Origin: an uncultured Slackia sp.
GTDB lineage: Bacteria; Actinomycetota; Coriobacteriia; Coriobacteriales; Eggerthellaceae
Direction of reading: 5' to 3'
NCBI GenBank assembly: GCA_900553655.1
Contig: USEQ01000073.1
Coordinates: 1-6,802, forward strand
Length of the DNA: 6,802 bases
The stretch's first letter is position 1. The number at the start of each line of letters is the position of its first letter. Below, piece by piece: positions 1-6,227 of this stretch. The translations under genes were made by a program, and so were the position numbers. The notes under the pieces are model-generated. The model searched no databases and had not been told where the DNA came from. It worked only from the letters and a program-made list of their open reading frames with translations.

Positions 1-933
1 GATTACGCAATCAAGCCGATGAACTGCCCGGGCGGTATGCTGGTCTACAAGGCTCAGCCGCACTCCTACAAGGAGCTGCCGCTGCGTGTCGGCGAGCTGG
101 GTCTGGTACACCGTCATGAGCTGTCCGGCGCACTGCACGGTCTGTTCCGCGTGCGCTGCTTCAATCAGGACGATGCGCATCTTTTCGTGACGCCAGAGCA
201 GCTTACCGATGAAATCGTGGGCGTGGCAAACCTCATCACGTCGGTCTATGACAACTTCGGCTTCACGTATCATGTCGAACTTTCCACGCGCCCCGAGGAT
301 TCCATGGGTTCCGACGAGGATTGGGAGGCTGCGGAGCAGGGCCTCAAGACCGCTCTCGACAAGCTCGGCATGGATTATGTCATCAATGAAGGCGACGGTG
401 CTTTCTACGGCCCGAAGATCGACTTTCATCTGGAAGACTCCCTGGGCCGCACGTGGCAATGCGGCACTGTGCAGCTTGACTTCCAGATGCCGTTGAATTT
501 TGAAATCGACTACACGGACGCCGACGGCTCCAAGAAGCGTCCCATCATGCTGCATCGCGTGTGCTTCGGCTCCGTAGAGCGTTTCATCGGCATCCTTATC
601 GAGCATTTCGCCGGCAAGTTCCCCACGTGGCTCGCTCCTATCCAGGTGAAGGTTCTTCCCGTGTCCGAGAAGAGCCGCGACTACGCCCATGCGGTGGCTC
701 AGAGGTTCGATGAAGCGGGCGTGCGCGTGGTCGTCGACGATCGCGATGAAAAGATCGGCTACAAGATTCGTGAGGCGCGCGGCATCGACCGCGTTCCCTA
801 CATGCTTATTCTCGGCGAAAAGGAGGCCGAGGAGGGCAACATTTCCGTGCGCGACCGCTCCAACGAAACGGTTCAGAAATCCGTCGAGGACTTCATCGCG
901 GAAATCACCGAGGAGATTCGCACGCGCGCGTAG
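1..933 (+). CDS. thrS: Threonyl-tRNA synthetase, C-terminal part (5' end outside window)
   Basis: This cytoplasmic class II aminoacyl-tRNA synthetase charges tRNA-Thr with threonine. The reading frame is open from base 1, so the N-terminal TGS and editing domains and the start of the catalytic core lie upstream; 310 residues are visible. Counting from base 1, residues 5-11 read KPMNCPG, and Cys9 is the expected first zinc ligand of the threonine pocket. The class II motif 2 region (HRHELSGALHGLFRVRCF) follows, then QDDAH with His60 as second zinc ligand. GAFYGPKID and QCGTVQLDF are family signatures. MLHR supplies the third zinc ligand (His185), and motif 3 (GSVERFIG) follows at once. From about residue 210 (WLAPIQVKVLP) to the end is the anticodon-binding domain, with DEKIGYKIREA. 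All key residues seen are intact. The TAG stop at 931-933 is followed by a terminator, so this is the last gene of its transcript. Confidence 0.98.
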   Translation, partial: DYAIKPMNCPGGMLVYKAQPHSYKELPLRVGELGLVHRHELSGALHGLFRVRCFNQDDAHLFVTPEQLTDEIVGVANLITSVYDNFGFTYHVELSTRPEDSMGSDEDWEAAEQGLKTALDKLGMDYVINEGDGAFYGPKIDFHLEDSLGRTWQCGTVQLDFQMPLNFEIDYTDADGSKKRPIMLHRVCFGSVERFIGILIEHFAGKFPTWLAPIQVKVLPVSEKSRDYAHAVAQRFDEAGVRVVVDDRDEKIGYKIREARGIDRVPYMLILGEKEAEEGNISVRDRSNETVQKSVEDFIAEITEEIRTRA

Positions 934-994
934 CCTGCGTGTCGCTTCCATTGCAATGCCTCTTTTTCGGATGGTTGCATAGAGGGCGTGATCG

Positions 995-1027
995 AACGGC
1001 GGGGTCGAAGGGCTCCGCCGTTTTGTT
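995..1027 (+). terminator. Intrinsic terminator downstream of thrS
   Basis: AACGGCGG (995-1002) pairs perfectly with CCGCCGTT (1015-1022). One G-U and one G-C pair can extend the stem inward, leaving a loop of about 8 nt. A T-rich tail, TTTTGTT (1021-1027), follows. It lies 61 nt after the thrS stop and on the same strand, a canonical Rho-independent terminator, so recO probably has its own promoter. Confidence 0.85.
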
Positions 1028-1077
1028 GCACGGCTTGCCGGAAGCGTTTGCCGAACCCTGCCAATGACGCAGGTGCA

Positions 1078-1200
1078 AAGCGGGCCGTCTCGGCGGCGGC
1101 CGCTGCCAGGTTGGAAATTGCACAGGCCTGTAGCGAACGGGTCGTCTCGGCGGTTGCCGTTGTCAGGAAGCGCGTTTCGGCGGCGTACGGTTTCCAAAGG
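1078..1200. repeat. Degenerate GC-rich tandem repeats between thrS and recO
   Basis: Three imperfect units can be aligned. The first two, starting near 1078 and 1135, share CGGGYCGTCTCGGCGG and then a diverged YGCCRxTGYCAGG; they are 57 nt apart. A third, shorter unit near 1168 has GCGTTTCGGCGGCGTACGG. The 310-nt gap between thrS and recO holds these units, the thrS terminator and the recO ribosome binding site, but no convincing coding frame. No clear recO promoter is visible. Possible readings are a decayed repeat, a structured leader, or simply GC-biased non-coding DNA. Confidence 0.35.
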
Positions 1201-1232
1201 CGTGCTTTGACGGACGGAACGAGATTTGACGT

Positions 1233-1239
1233 AAGGAGG
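1233..1239 (+). promoter_or_regulatory. Ribosome binding site of recO
   Basis: AAGGAGG, a near-perfect Shine-Dalgarno match, lies 4 nt before the ATG at 1244. It fixes the recO start although other frames run through this region. Confidence 0.85.
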
Positions 1240-1243
1240 AAGA

Positions 1244-2023
1244 ATGGCCGGGCCGACGTATTCTCTGCATGCGATTGTGCTGCGCAAGACGAAGCTGGGC
1301 GAATCGGATCTGATTCTGACCTTGCTCGCCGAGGACGGGCGCCAGGTGCGCGCCGTAGCCAAAGGCGCGCGCAAGCCGAATTCCGCATTCTCCTCCCGGC
1401 TTGAGATTTTTGCCGAAGTGGAAGCTCTCATGGCGTCGGGGAAGAATCTCGATATCGTCAAAGAAGTGCGTCTTGTTGACGCCCATCAGGGCATCGTCTT
1501 CGACGCGCAGCATGCTGCGGCGTGCGCTCCCGTGGTTGACCTTGCATCGCGTCTCACGCAGCCTGGTCTTACGTCGCCAAAGATGTTCGCGCTCCTTTCT
1601 TCGGCGCTTGGACATGCCTGCTCCTCCAATGCCGAGGAGGCGCTGGCAGTATGCGCCGCCTTTATGCTGAAAGCCTTCTCTTTCGCAGGGTTTCGTCCGT
1701 GTTTCGACCGCTGCGTCGGCTGCGGGTCGTTCATGCCTTTGTCGTGCACGGAAACGGCGCGGGATACCGTTTCGTTCTCTGCGGCGGAAGGGGGCGTGGT
1801 CTGCTCGAGGTGCCTTCTGTTCTCGGATGCTCAGCGCATTCCCGTCGAGGTCTTGTCGTGGGCGCATTTCCTGCTTATGTCGACGTTTGACGATGTTGTG
1901 GCTTCCAGGCCTCCGTGCAGGGTTATATTTGAAATACTGCATCTCTGCCAGTCTTGGGTGCGCGAGCATGTGGGTTCTCGCCTGAAATCGCTCGATTTCC
2001 TGTTTGTTTCCGGGCTGTTCTGA
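1244..2023 (+). CDS. recO: DNA repair protein RecO
   Basis: RecO works in the RecFOR pathway: it binds single-stranded DNA and SSB, anneals complementary strands, and with RecR helps load RecA at gaps. The 259-aa length is typical. The N-terminus is the OB-fold (about residues 1-80), with the family opening YSLHAIVLRKTKLGESDLIL and AKGARKPNSAF, a basic stretch suited to DNA contact. The C-terminal helical domain holds a zinc-finger pair in the usual place: CVGCG (Cys157, Cys160) and CSRC (Cys187, Cys190). The gene follows the thrS terminator and has its own strong ribosome binding site. Its neighbours do not suggest a functional partner. The downstream gap to the next gene is about 144 nt. 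Identification rests on the motifs, length and overall pattern. Confidence 0.95.
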   Translation: MAGPTYSLHAIVLRKTKLGESDLILTLLAEDGRQVRAVAKGARKPNSAFSSRLEIFAEVEALMASGKNLDIVKEVRLVDAHQGIVFDAQHAAACAPVVDLASRLTQPGLTSPKMFALLSSALGHACSSNAEEALAVCAAFMLKAFSFAGFRPCFDRCVGCGSFMPLSCTETARDTVSFSAAEGGVVCSRCLLFSDAQRIPVEVLSWAHFLLMSTFDDVVASRPPCRVIFEILHLCQSWVREHVGSRLKSLDFLFVSGLF

Positions 2024-2046
2024 CGCTTCGGCGCTTCGGATTCTGG

Positions 2047-2064
2047 AAAGGCCGTCGCGCCTTT
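2047..2064 (+). terminator. Possible weak terminator after recO
   Basis: AAAGGC (2047-2052) pairs with GCCTTT (2059-2064) around a 6-nt loop, 23 nt after the recO stop. The stem is only 6 bp and the T run only 3 nt, so termination would be inefficient at best. It may instead be chance. Confidence 0.3.
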
Positions 2065-2154
2065 AAGCTACGTTGCCTCTGAACGGGCCTCATGCTTTAT
2101 GCGCAGGATGCGCTTCGATTCGTCCGCTCGCGTATGCGCGGGCTTGGAAAACAT

Positions 2155-2160
2155 GAAAGG
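2155..2160 (+). promoter_or_regulatory. Ribosome binding site that decides the thioesterase start
   Basis: GAAAGG lies 7 nt before the ATG at 2168. The in-frame ATG at 2099 has no recognisable site, and the ATG at 2153 has only a weak GGA upstream. Residues encoded before 2168 also fall outside the normal hotdog-domain length. Confidence 0.55.
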
Positions 2161-2167
2161 CAATCGT

Positions 2168-2584
2168 ATGCTTGATGAACGAATTATCGAAAGCTGCAAG
2201 AGCCATATTAGAAATCTGAGAGGCTTCGATCGCTCGGAATTCGTCTCCGTCGAAAAGGGGCGTTTCGAGATGCGCGCGTATCCCGGCGCCGATTGCGCGA
2301 ACGAATACGACAACGTTCATGGAGGTTTTCTTCTCGCTTTGGCGGACGAGGCCGCTTCGGGCGCAGCCGATACGTACGGCTACGACAATGCGACCATGAC
2401 CGTCTCGGCGAACTTTCTTCGTCCTGCCCGAATCACGGACGAGTACCTGTCGGTCGTGGCTGTTGTCCGGCATGCGGGGAAACGCACCGTTGTGGCGGAG
2501 GTTTCTATAGCGCGGCCGAACGGGGAAGTGGTCTTCAAATCGACGTATACGATGGCGGTATTCGAGACGCGGATTGCGAAATAG
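2168..2584 (+). CDS. PaaI-family (hotdog-fold) acyl-CoA thioesterase
   Basis: A 138-aa single hotdog domain, the usual size for PaaI/YdiI-like thioesterases, which cleave acyl-CoA or aryl-CoA thioesters as cytoplasmic dimers or tetramers. The diagnostic helix start is NVHGGFLLALADEAAS: His51-Gly52-Gly53 and Asp60/Glu61 sit where family members place the oxyanion/nucleophile-positioning residues. The next strand TVSANFLRPA (about 78-87) is also typical. The substrate cannot be told; phenylacetate-pathway genes are absent from view, so the name PaaI is only a fold label. Earlier in-frame starts at 2099 and 2153 would add 23 or 5 residues. The stop is 8 nt before the hydrogenase-protease start, so the two are very likely co-transcribed. 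The functional link to hydrogenase maturation, if any, is unknown. Confidence 0.85.
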   Translation: MLDERIIESCKSHIRNLRGFDRSEFVSVEKGRFEMRAYPGADCANEYDNVHGGFLLALADEAASGAADTYGYDNATMTVSANFLRPARITDEYLSVVAVVRHAGKRTVVAEVSIARPNGEVVFKSTYTMAVFETRIAK

Positions 2585-2592
2585 GGGAGAAT

Positions 2593-3207
2593 ATGAAGAT
2601 AGCGGTGCTGTGCGTGGGCAACAGGCTCATGCTTGATGACGGTGCGGGTCCGGCTGTATACGACGAATTGAAGGAGCGCTACCTGCTTCCAGAGAATGTG
2701 ACGCTTTTTGATGCCGGATGCATGAGCATGGATCTTCTCCCTGTCGTGCGAGATTACGATTTCGTCATTGCCGTCGATGCGGTCGACGTTCCCGATGCGA
2801 AGCCCGGTACGGTGTATCGCTTCGCTCCCGACGAGATAGGCGGCCACGGCATCATGCAATCGTTGCATGACTTGCGTCTTATCGACCTTATTCAGGCTGC
2901 GACGCTGCTTGGCTATGAATGCGACGGAATGTGCTTCGGCGTGCAGGTCGAGAACATGAGCCCCGTCACCCTGACCGAAGGCCTTACTCCCAATGTTTTC
3001 GCCGCGCTGCCTCTCTTGGTGGATTGCGTGCTAGCGCAGCTTATGGACCTTGGCGTCGAGGTTCGCAATGCGGACGGAACGGTATTCGTCCCGCCGACCG
3101 AGAAAGAGAACGTCGAAGGGGCACCGTGCGGCGATACGAGCATGGTGGACGATGTGGCATTGCGTGCAAGAGGCGAGGAGGCCAGACATGTCGAAGAAAG
3201 TCGCTAA
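2593..3207 (+). CDS. [NiFe]-hydrogenase maturation endopeptidase (M52; HyaD/HybD/HycI family) with C-terminal extension
   Basis: M52 proteases clip the C-terminal tail of the [NiFe]-hydrogenase large subunit once nickel is inserted, which locks the active site. The N-terminus AVLCVGNRLMLDDGAGP carries the family motif GNxLxxDDGxG. The three metal-sensing residues fall in register with the characterised enzymes: Asp16, Asp62 (in FVIAVDAVD) and His92 (in SLHDLRLIDL). The core ends near residue 155. Residues about 156-204 form a hydrophilic, acidic tail without a recognised motif; characterised family members are usually about 150-165 aa, so 204 is long. The ATG at 2593 has AGGGGAG 3 nt upstream and follows the thioesterase stop by 8 nt. 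The last 20 nt overlap the next gene. The substrate large subunit is not in the window, so which hydrogenase it serves is unknown. Confidence 0.9.
   Translation: MKIAVLCVGNRLMLDDGAGPAVYDELKERYLLPENVTLFDAGCMSMDLLPVVRDYDFVIAVDAVDVPDAKPGTVYRFAPDEIGGHGIMQSLHDLRLIDLIQAATLLGYECDGMCFGVQVENMSPVTLTEGLTPNVFAALPLLVDCVLAQLMDLGVEVRNADGTVFVPPTEKENVEGAPCGDTSMVDDVALRARGEEARHVEESR
3175..3181 (+). promoter_or_regulatory. Ribosome binding site for the small membrane protein
   Basis: GAGGAGG lies inside the 3' end of the protease gene, 6 nt before the ATG at 3188. It selects this start over the in-frame ATG at 3050 deep in the protease gene and supports translational coupling. Confidence 0.75.
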
Positions 3208-3640
3208 GAAAGAGGCGCAAGCGCTTCGCCAGAAGGAGATCGAGGAGATGAACGCGGGCGTTCCTCGGCTCAATATAGGAGCGTTGTTTCTTCCGCCGAT
3301 TTGGGGATGCGCCCACGGGCTTTGGGTGTCCATAGCGTTTTATCCGTTATGGCTTGTGGCCGACACCTGTTTCGTGAACGCTTTGGCGGAGCGGACGCCT
3401 CTTGCTGTCGGCCTTGGCGTTATCGTGCTTGTGGCGCTTACGGCGGTCACGTTCGCGTTTGCCATACGCTCTCAACCCTATGCGTTCAATCGGGCTTTGT
3501 CCATGGGCGTTTCGAAAGAGACCTATTTGAAGCGGCAGAAAATCTGGGCCGTTGTTTCCGTCTTGGTGGGAATCGGCCTTCTTGTCGCTGCGACTTATTA
3601 CAACCTTGTCCTGAATCCTCGTCTCGCAGGGCTTCTTTAA
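3188..3640 (+). CDS. Small integral membrane protein, family not recognised
   Basis: 150 aa. It opens with a charged, lysine/glutamate-rich cytoplasmic helix (about residues 1-22), then a short amphipathic piece LNIGALFLPPIWGCAHGLW leading into a hydrophobic segment (about 30-60). Two further membrane segments are predicted by eye at about 72-94 and 118-139. The loop between them (94-118, RSQPYAFNRALSMGVSKETYLKRQK) is basic and so probably cytoplasmic. The 'FLPPIWG' entry into the first segment resembles the tryptophan-rich opening of small DUF2628-like membrane proteins, but this is only a resemblance. No signal peptide cleavage site or catalytic motif is seen. Its start lies inside the hydrogenase-protease gene (20-nt overlap) behind a strong ribosome binding site, so it is the last gene of that cluster. 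Function is unknown. Confidence 0.8.
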   Translation: MSKKVAKKEAQALRQKEIEEMNAGVPRLNIGALFLPPIWGCAHGLWVSIAFYPLWLVADTCFVNALAERTPLAVGLGVIVLVALTAVTFAFAIRSQPYAFNRALSMGVSKETYLKRQKIWAVVSVLVGIGLLVAATYYNLVLNPRLAGLL

Positions 3641-3655
3641 CGCAGACTGCAAATG

Positions 3656-3757
3656 TATACACTGTAAAATTTCGTAAATCGTGCGTTTTCGAAGATATAG
3701 AACTATGTGAGCGAAAATACAATAAAGCCTGAACAAAAGTATGCTTTACACTGTATA
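3656..3757. repeat. Pair of inverted operator-like palindromes in an AT-rich patch
   Basis: TATACACTGTAAA (3656-3668) and TTTACACTGTATA (3745-3757) are inverted copies of each other apart from the central base. Each contains the 9-nt palindrome TACA-C-TGTA (3658-3666 and 3747-3755; start-to-start distance 89 nt). The patch is far richer in A/T than its surroundings: 38 of the 120 bases in 3651-3770 are G or C. TACA/TGTA half-sites recall the operators of BlaI/MecI/CopY-type repressors, but those usually have a 2-nt or different spacer. No gene starts directly downstream on the plus strand. No convincing promoter was found. Confidence 0.5.
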
Positions 3758-3820
3758 GACAATAACCGAAGGTAAGATTCGCACGCATACGATAGCGCCG
3801 TGTCGCGTTGCATCCGATTG

Positions 3821-3852
3821 CCCATAGGCCCCGAGCTGTCGGGGCCTATGGG
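3821..3852. terminator. Perfect 14-bp hairpin between convergent genes (probable bidirectional terminator)
   Basis: CCCATAGGCCCCGA (3821-3834) pairs perfectly with TCGGGGCCTATGGG (3839-3852) around the loop GCTG. It lies between the plus-strand membrane protein (ends 3640) and the minus-strand permease-like gene (ends 3889, 36 nt away). Neither flank has a good T run (TCTTA on the plus strand, CAATC on the minus strand), so termination by hairpin alone is likely but not canonical. Confidence 0.65.
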
Positions 3853-3888
3853 TCTTAGGGGCAACAGCGCGCGGACATACGACCCTCC

Positions 3889-5079
3889 TTAGGAAACGCG
3901 GGTTGCGTTATCGGGGTTGATGGACATGCTCTGGAAGCGATGAGCCATGAATTCGTTGTCGTAGTGCTCGGCGCAGAACCGCTCGATCGCGTTGGCGGGC
4001 TCGTGTCCCGCTTCGCGCTGATACCACGAATCAAGCGCAAACAGGGTCATAGCGCCGTTTGCAATCATGAGGGCGGCGCAGACAGTGGTGACGCCGTAGC
4101 GCCAATTCCACGGAATCATGTTCACGATCTTGAGCATACGAGGCAAAAGGTATTTGACCCAAACGCAGCCGAGCACGCCCCACATGCACATGAAGACGAA
4201 GTTCGTACGACCGTCGATGGAAAGGAACGTGCCCGTGTAGTCCCACGCGATGATGCCGAAGGCGAATTGCATGAACCAGCTTGTCAGATATTCGAACGCA
4301 CCGCCGATGACCGCGCTTACCAAGAAGATGATAGGAATCGGTTTGTCGTGAAAGCGGTTGAGGGCTACGGTCATCAGCACGGCTCCAAAGCCGTAGATGG
4401 GGGAGAACGGTCCGTACAAAACGCCGGCGCGATCTTGGTAGCCGCCGAAGACGACCGCATGATAGATCGTTTCTATGAGCAGGCCGAGCACGCAGCATAC
4501 GATGAATATCCAGAAAAGGTTGAAGAAGTCGAGCTCGATATAGCCTTTGCCGGTTTCGTCGCGTCCCAGTGTTCCCTCTTCGGCTCGTTCCCTCGTTTCC
4601 ATGTCGCGCAGCTTGCGTCGCAGTTCGCGCTCTTCGGAAAGGGAAGGGTCGATGTAGACCATAAGGGCGATGGCGAGGACCAGTCGGATGAGCGATGCGA
4701 TGATTCCCTGCAAGCTGAATCCGTAAACCATGACGTCGCACAGGAAAAGCGAGATGTCCAGGACAATCAGCGTTTCGAGTGCATGGCGGGCCAGGCGTCG
4801 TTTGTTGCGTAGCAGATATACGCCAAGGGCAACGTAGAGCACGCCCGATACGGCGGTAAGCGCGACTTCCATACCGAAGATGACGAGCGTGGTGGTGTCG
4901 TATTCCGACAAAGACTTGGTGAAGCCCTCCGAGATGCCGAACGCGGAGAGGGCTATGGTTGCTACGGTGAGCGTGCCGACGAGGATAAGAAGGATGCCGA
5001 ACACCTTCAAAAGAAGGGGAATCTTTTTTCTCGACGGTTGAACGAGGGTGGATGCGATGTCTTGGGCGTGCTTGGGCAT
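3889..5079 (-). CDS. Polytopic membrane protein of the 'putative ABC transporter permease' family (PF06541-like) with an extra N-terminal membrane domain
   Basis: 396 aa. The N-terminal half has four hydrophobic segments (about residues 20-47, 65-90, 101-121, 126-143), then a highly charged cytoplasmic linker (about 144-180). The C-terminal half has about five more segments (185-211, 227-241, 248-275, 292-312, 328-349) and a soluble tail. The C-terminal half shows the conserved signature of the family: GLLIETIYH, then RAGVLYGPFSPIYGFG, then GGAFEYLTSWFMQFAFG and WDYTGTFLSIDGRTNF. The 'ABC permease' name is historical; no ATPase or binding protein gene is adjacent, so transport is unproven. 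The start at 5079 is chosen because AAGGAG lies 9 nt upstream; an earlier in-frame ATG at 5148 would add 23 polar residues. The gene is transcribed alone, divergent from pyrR and convergent with the membrane protein at 3640. Confidence 0.85.
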   Translation of the reverse strand: MPKHAQDIASTLVQPSRKKIPLLLKVFGILLILVGTLTVATIALSAFGISEGFTKSLSEYDTTTLVIFGMEVALTAVSGVLYVALGVYLLRNKRRLARHALETLIVLDISLFLCDVMVYGFSLQGIIASLIRLVLAIALMVYIDPSLSEERELRRKLRDMETRERAEEGTLGRDETGKGYIELDFFNLFWIFIVCCVLGLLIETIYHAVVFGGYQDRAGVLYGPFSPIYGFGAVLMTVALNRFHDKPIPIIFLVSAVIGGAFEYLTSWFMQFAFGIIAWDYTGTFLSIDGRTNFVFMCMWGVLGCVWVKYLLPRMLKIVNMIPWNWRYGVTTVCAALMIANGAMTLFALDSWYQREAGHEPANAIERFCAEHYDNEFMAHRFQSMSINPDNATRVS

Positions 5080-5088
5080 GATGCTTGT

Positions 5089-5094
5089 CTCCTT
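5089..5094 (-). promoter_or_regulatory. Ribosome binding site that decides the permease-like gene start
   Basis: On the minus strand AAGGAG stands 9 nt before the ATG at 5079. The upstream in-frame ATG at 5148 has no such site. Confidence 0.7.
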
Positions 5095-5400
5095 CGGGGC
5101 TCTGCAGCCAGAAATCGCTTTGCGATTCGTATGTTTCGCGCGTGGCAAAGCGGACTGTATCCGATGCCGCGGCCTCCATGGAAACGCAGGTTCGCACGGT
5201 GGCTGGGTGATTGCGATTTTGAGCTGTTGCTCAAGTGTACTCGTCCTATTTGGCCCAAACGATGACGCTTTGGTGACAAGCCCTAAAGATACGGTTTCGG
5301 TGCGAGGGGCGGTGCGGCGTGGGGAGCGGACGAAAAAGCCAGGCGAGTGCGTTTCGCGTGCGTTCAGTGCGTAAAATCATATCCATATTCATAGGCATGC
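5095..5400. other. Gene-free divergent intergenic stretch
   Basis: No convincing coding frame is present on either strand between the permease-like gene and the pyrR promoter. A small hairpin, TTGAGC-TGTT-GCTCAA (5219-5234), is the only clear symmetric element. The promoter of the minus-strand gene must lie here or just beyond, but no good -35/-10 pair could be picked by eye. The segment may be a long untranslated leader of the permease-like gene. Confidence 0.5.
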
Positions 5401-5420
5401 ATTTTTTCACGAAAAAGGGG

Positions 5421-6225
<805 letters not shown>

Positions 6226-6227
6226 CG

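Noticed and set aside
949..958. CATTGCAATG palindrome just after thrS
   Set aside because: Short, without a T tract or nearby gene start; the real terminator is at 995-1027.
873..1404. Open frames on both strands across the thrS-recO gap (minus 873-1388, plus 988-1404)
   Set aside because: They overlap the ends of thrS and recO, cross the thrS terminator, have Ala/Arg-rich low-complexity translations and no ribosome binding site. GC-rich DNA readily produces such frames.
1163..1969. 268-aa minus-strand frame opposite recO
   Set aside because: Arg-rich translation typical of the antisense of a GC-rich gene; recO on the other strand has clear motifs.
2293..2592. Upstream extension of the hydrogenase-protease frame
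   Set aside because: It lies out of frame inside the thioesterase gene; the conserved protease N-terminus starts exactly at 2593 behind a ribosome binding site.
3801..3892. Possible 30-codon frame from GTG at 3801
   Set aside because: No ribosome binding site, runs through the 14-bp hairpin, and its translation has no recognisable features.
3940..5197. Long frames on the plus strand (3940-4812) and in another minus frame (4031-5197) over the permease-like gene
   Set aside because: They are shadows: compositionally odd (His/Arg/Asp-rich) and in conflict with a gene that has conserved membrane motifs.
5048..5374. 108-aa plus-strand frame in the divergent gap
   Set aside because: It starts antisense to the permease-like gene, lacks a ribosome binding site and has no family features; only one short hydrophobic stretch.
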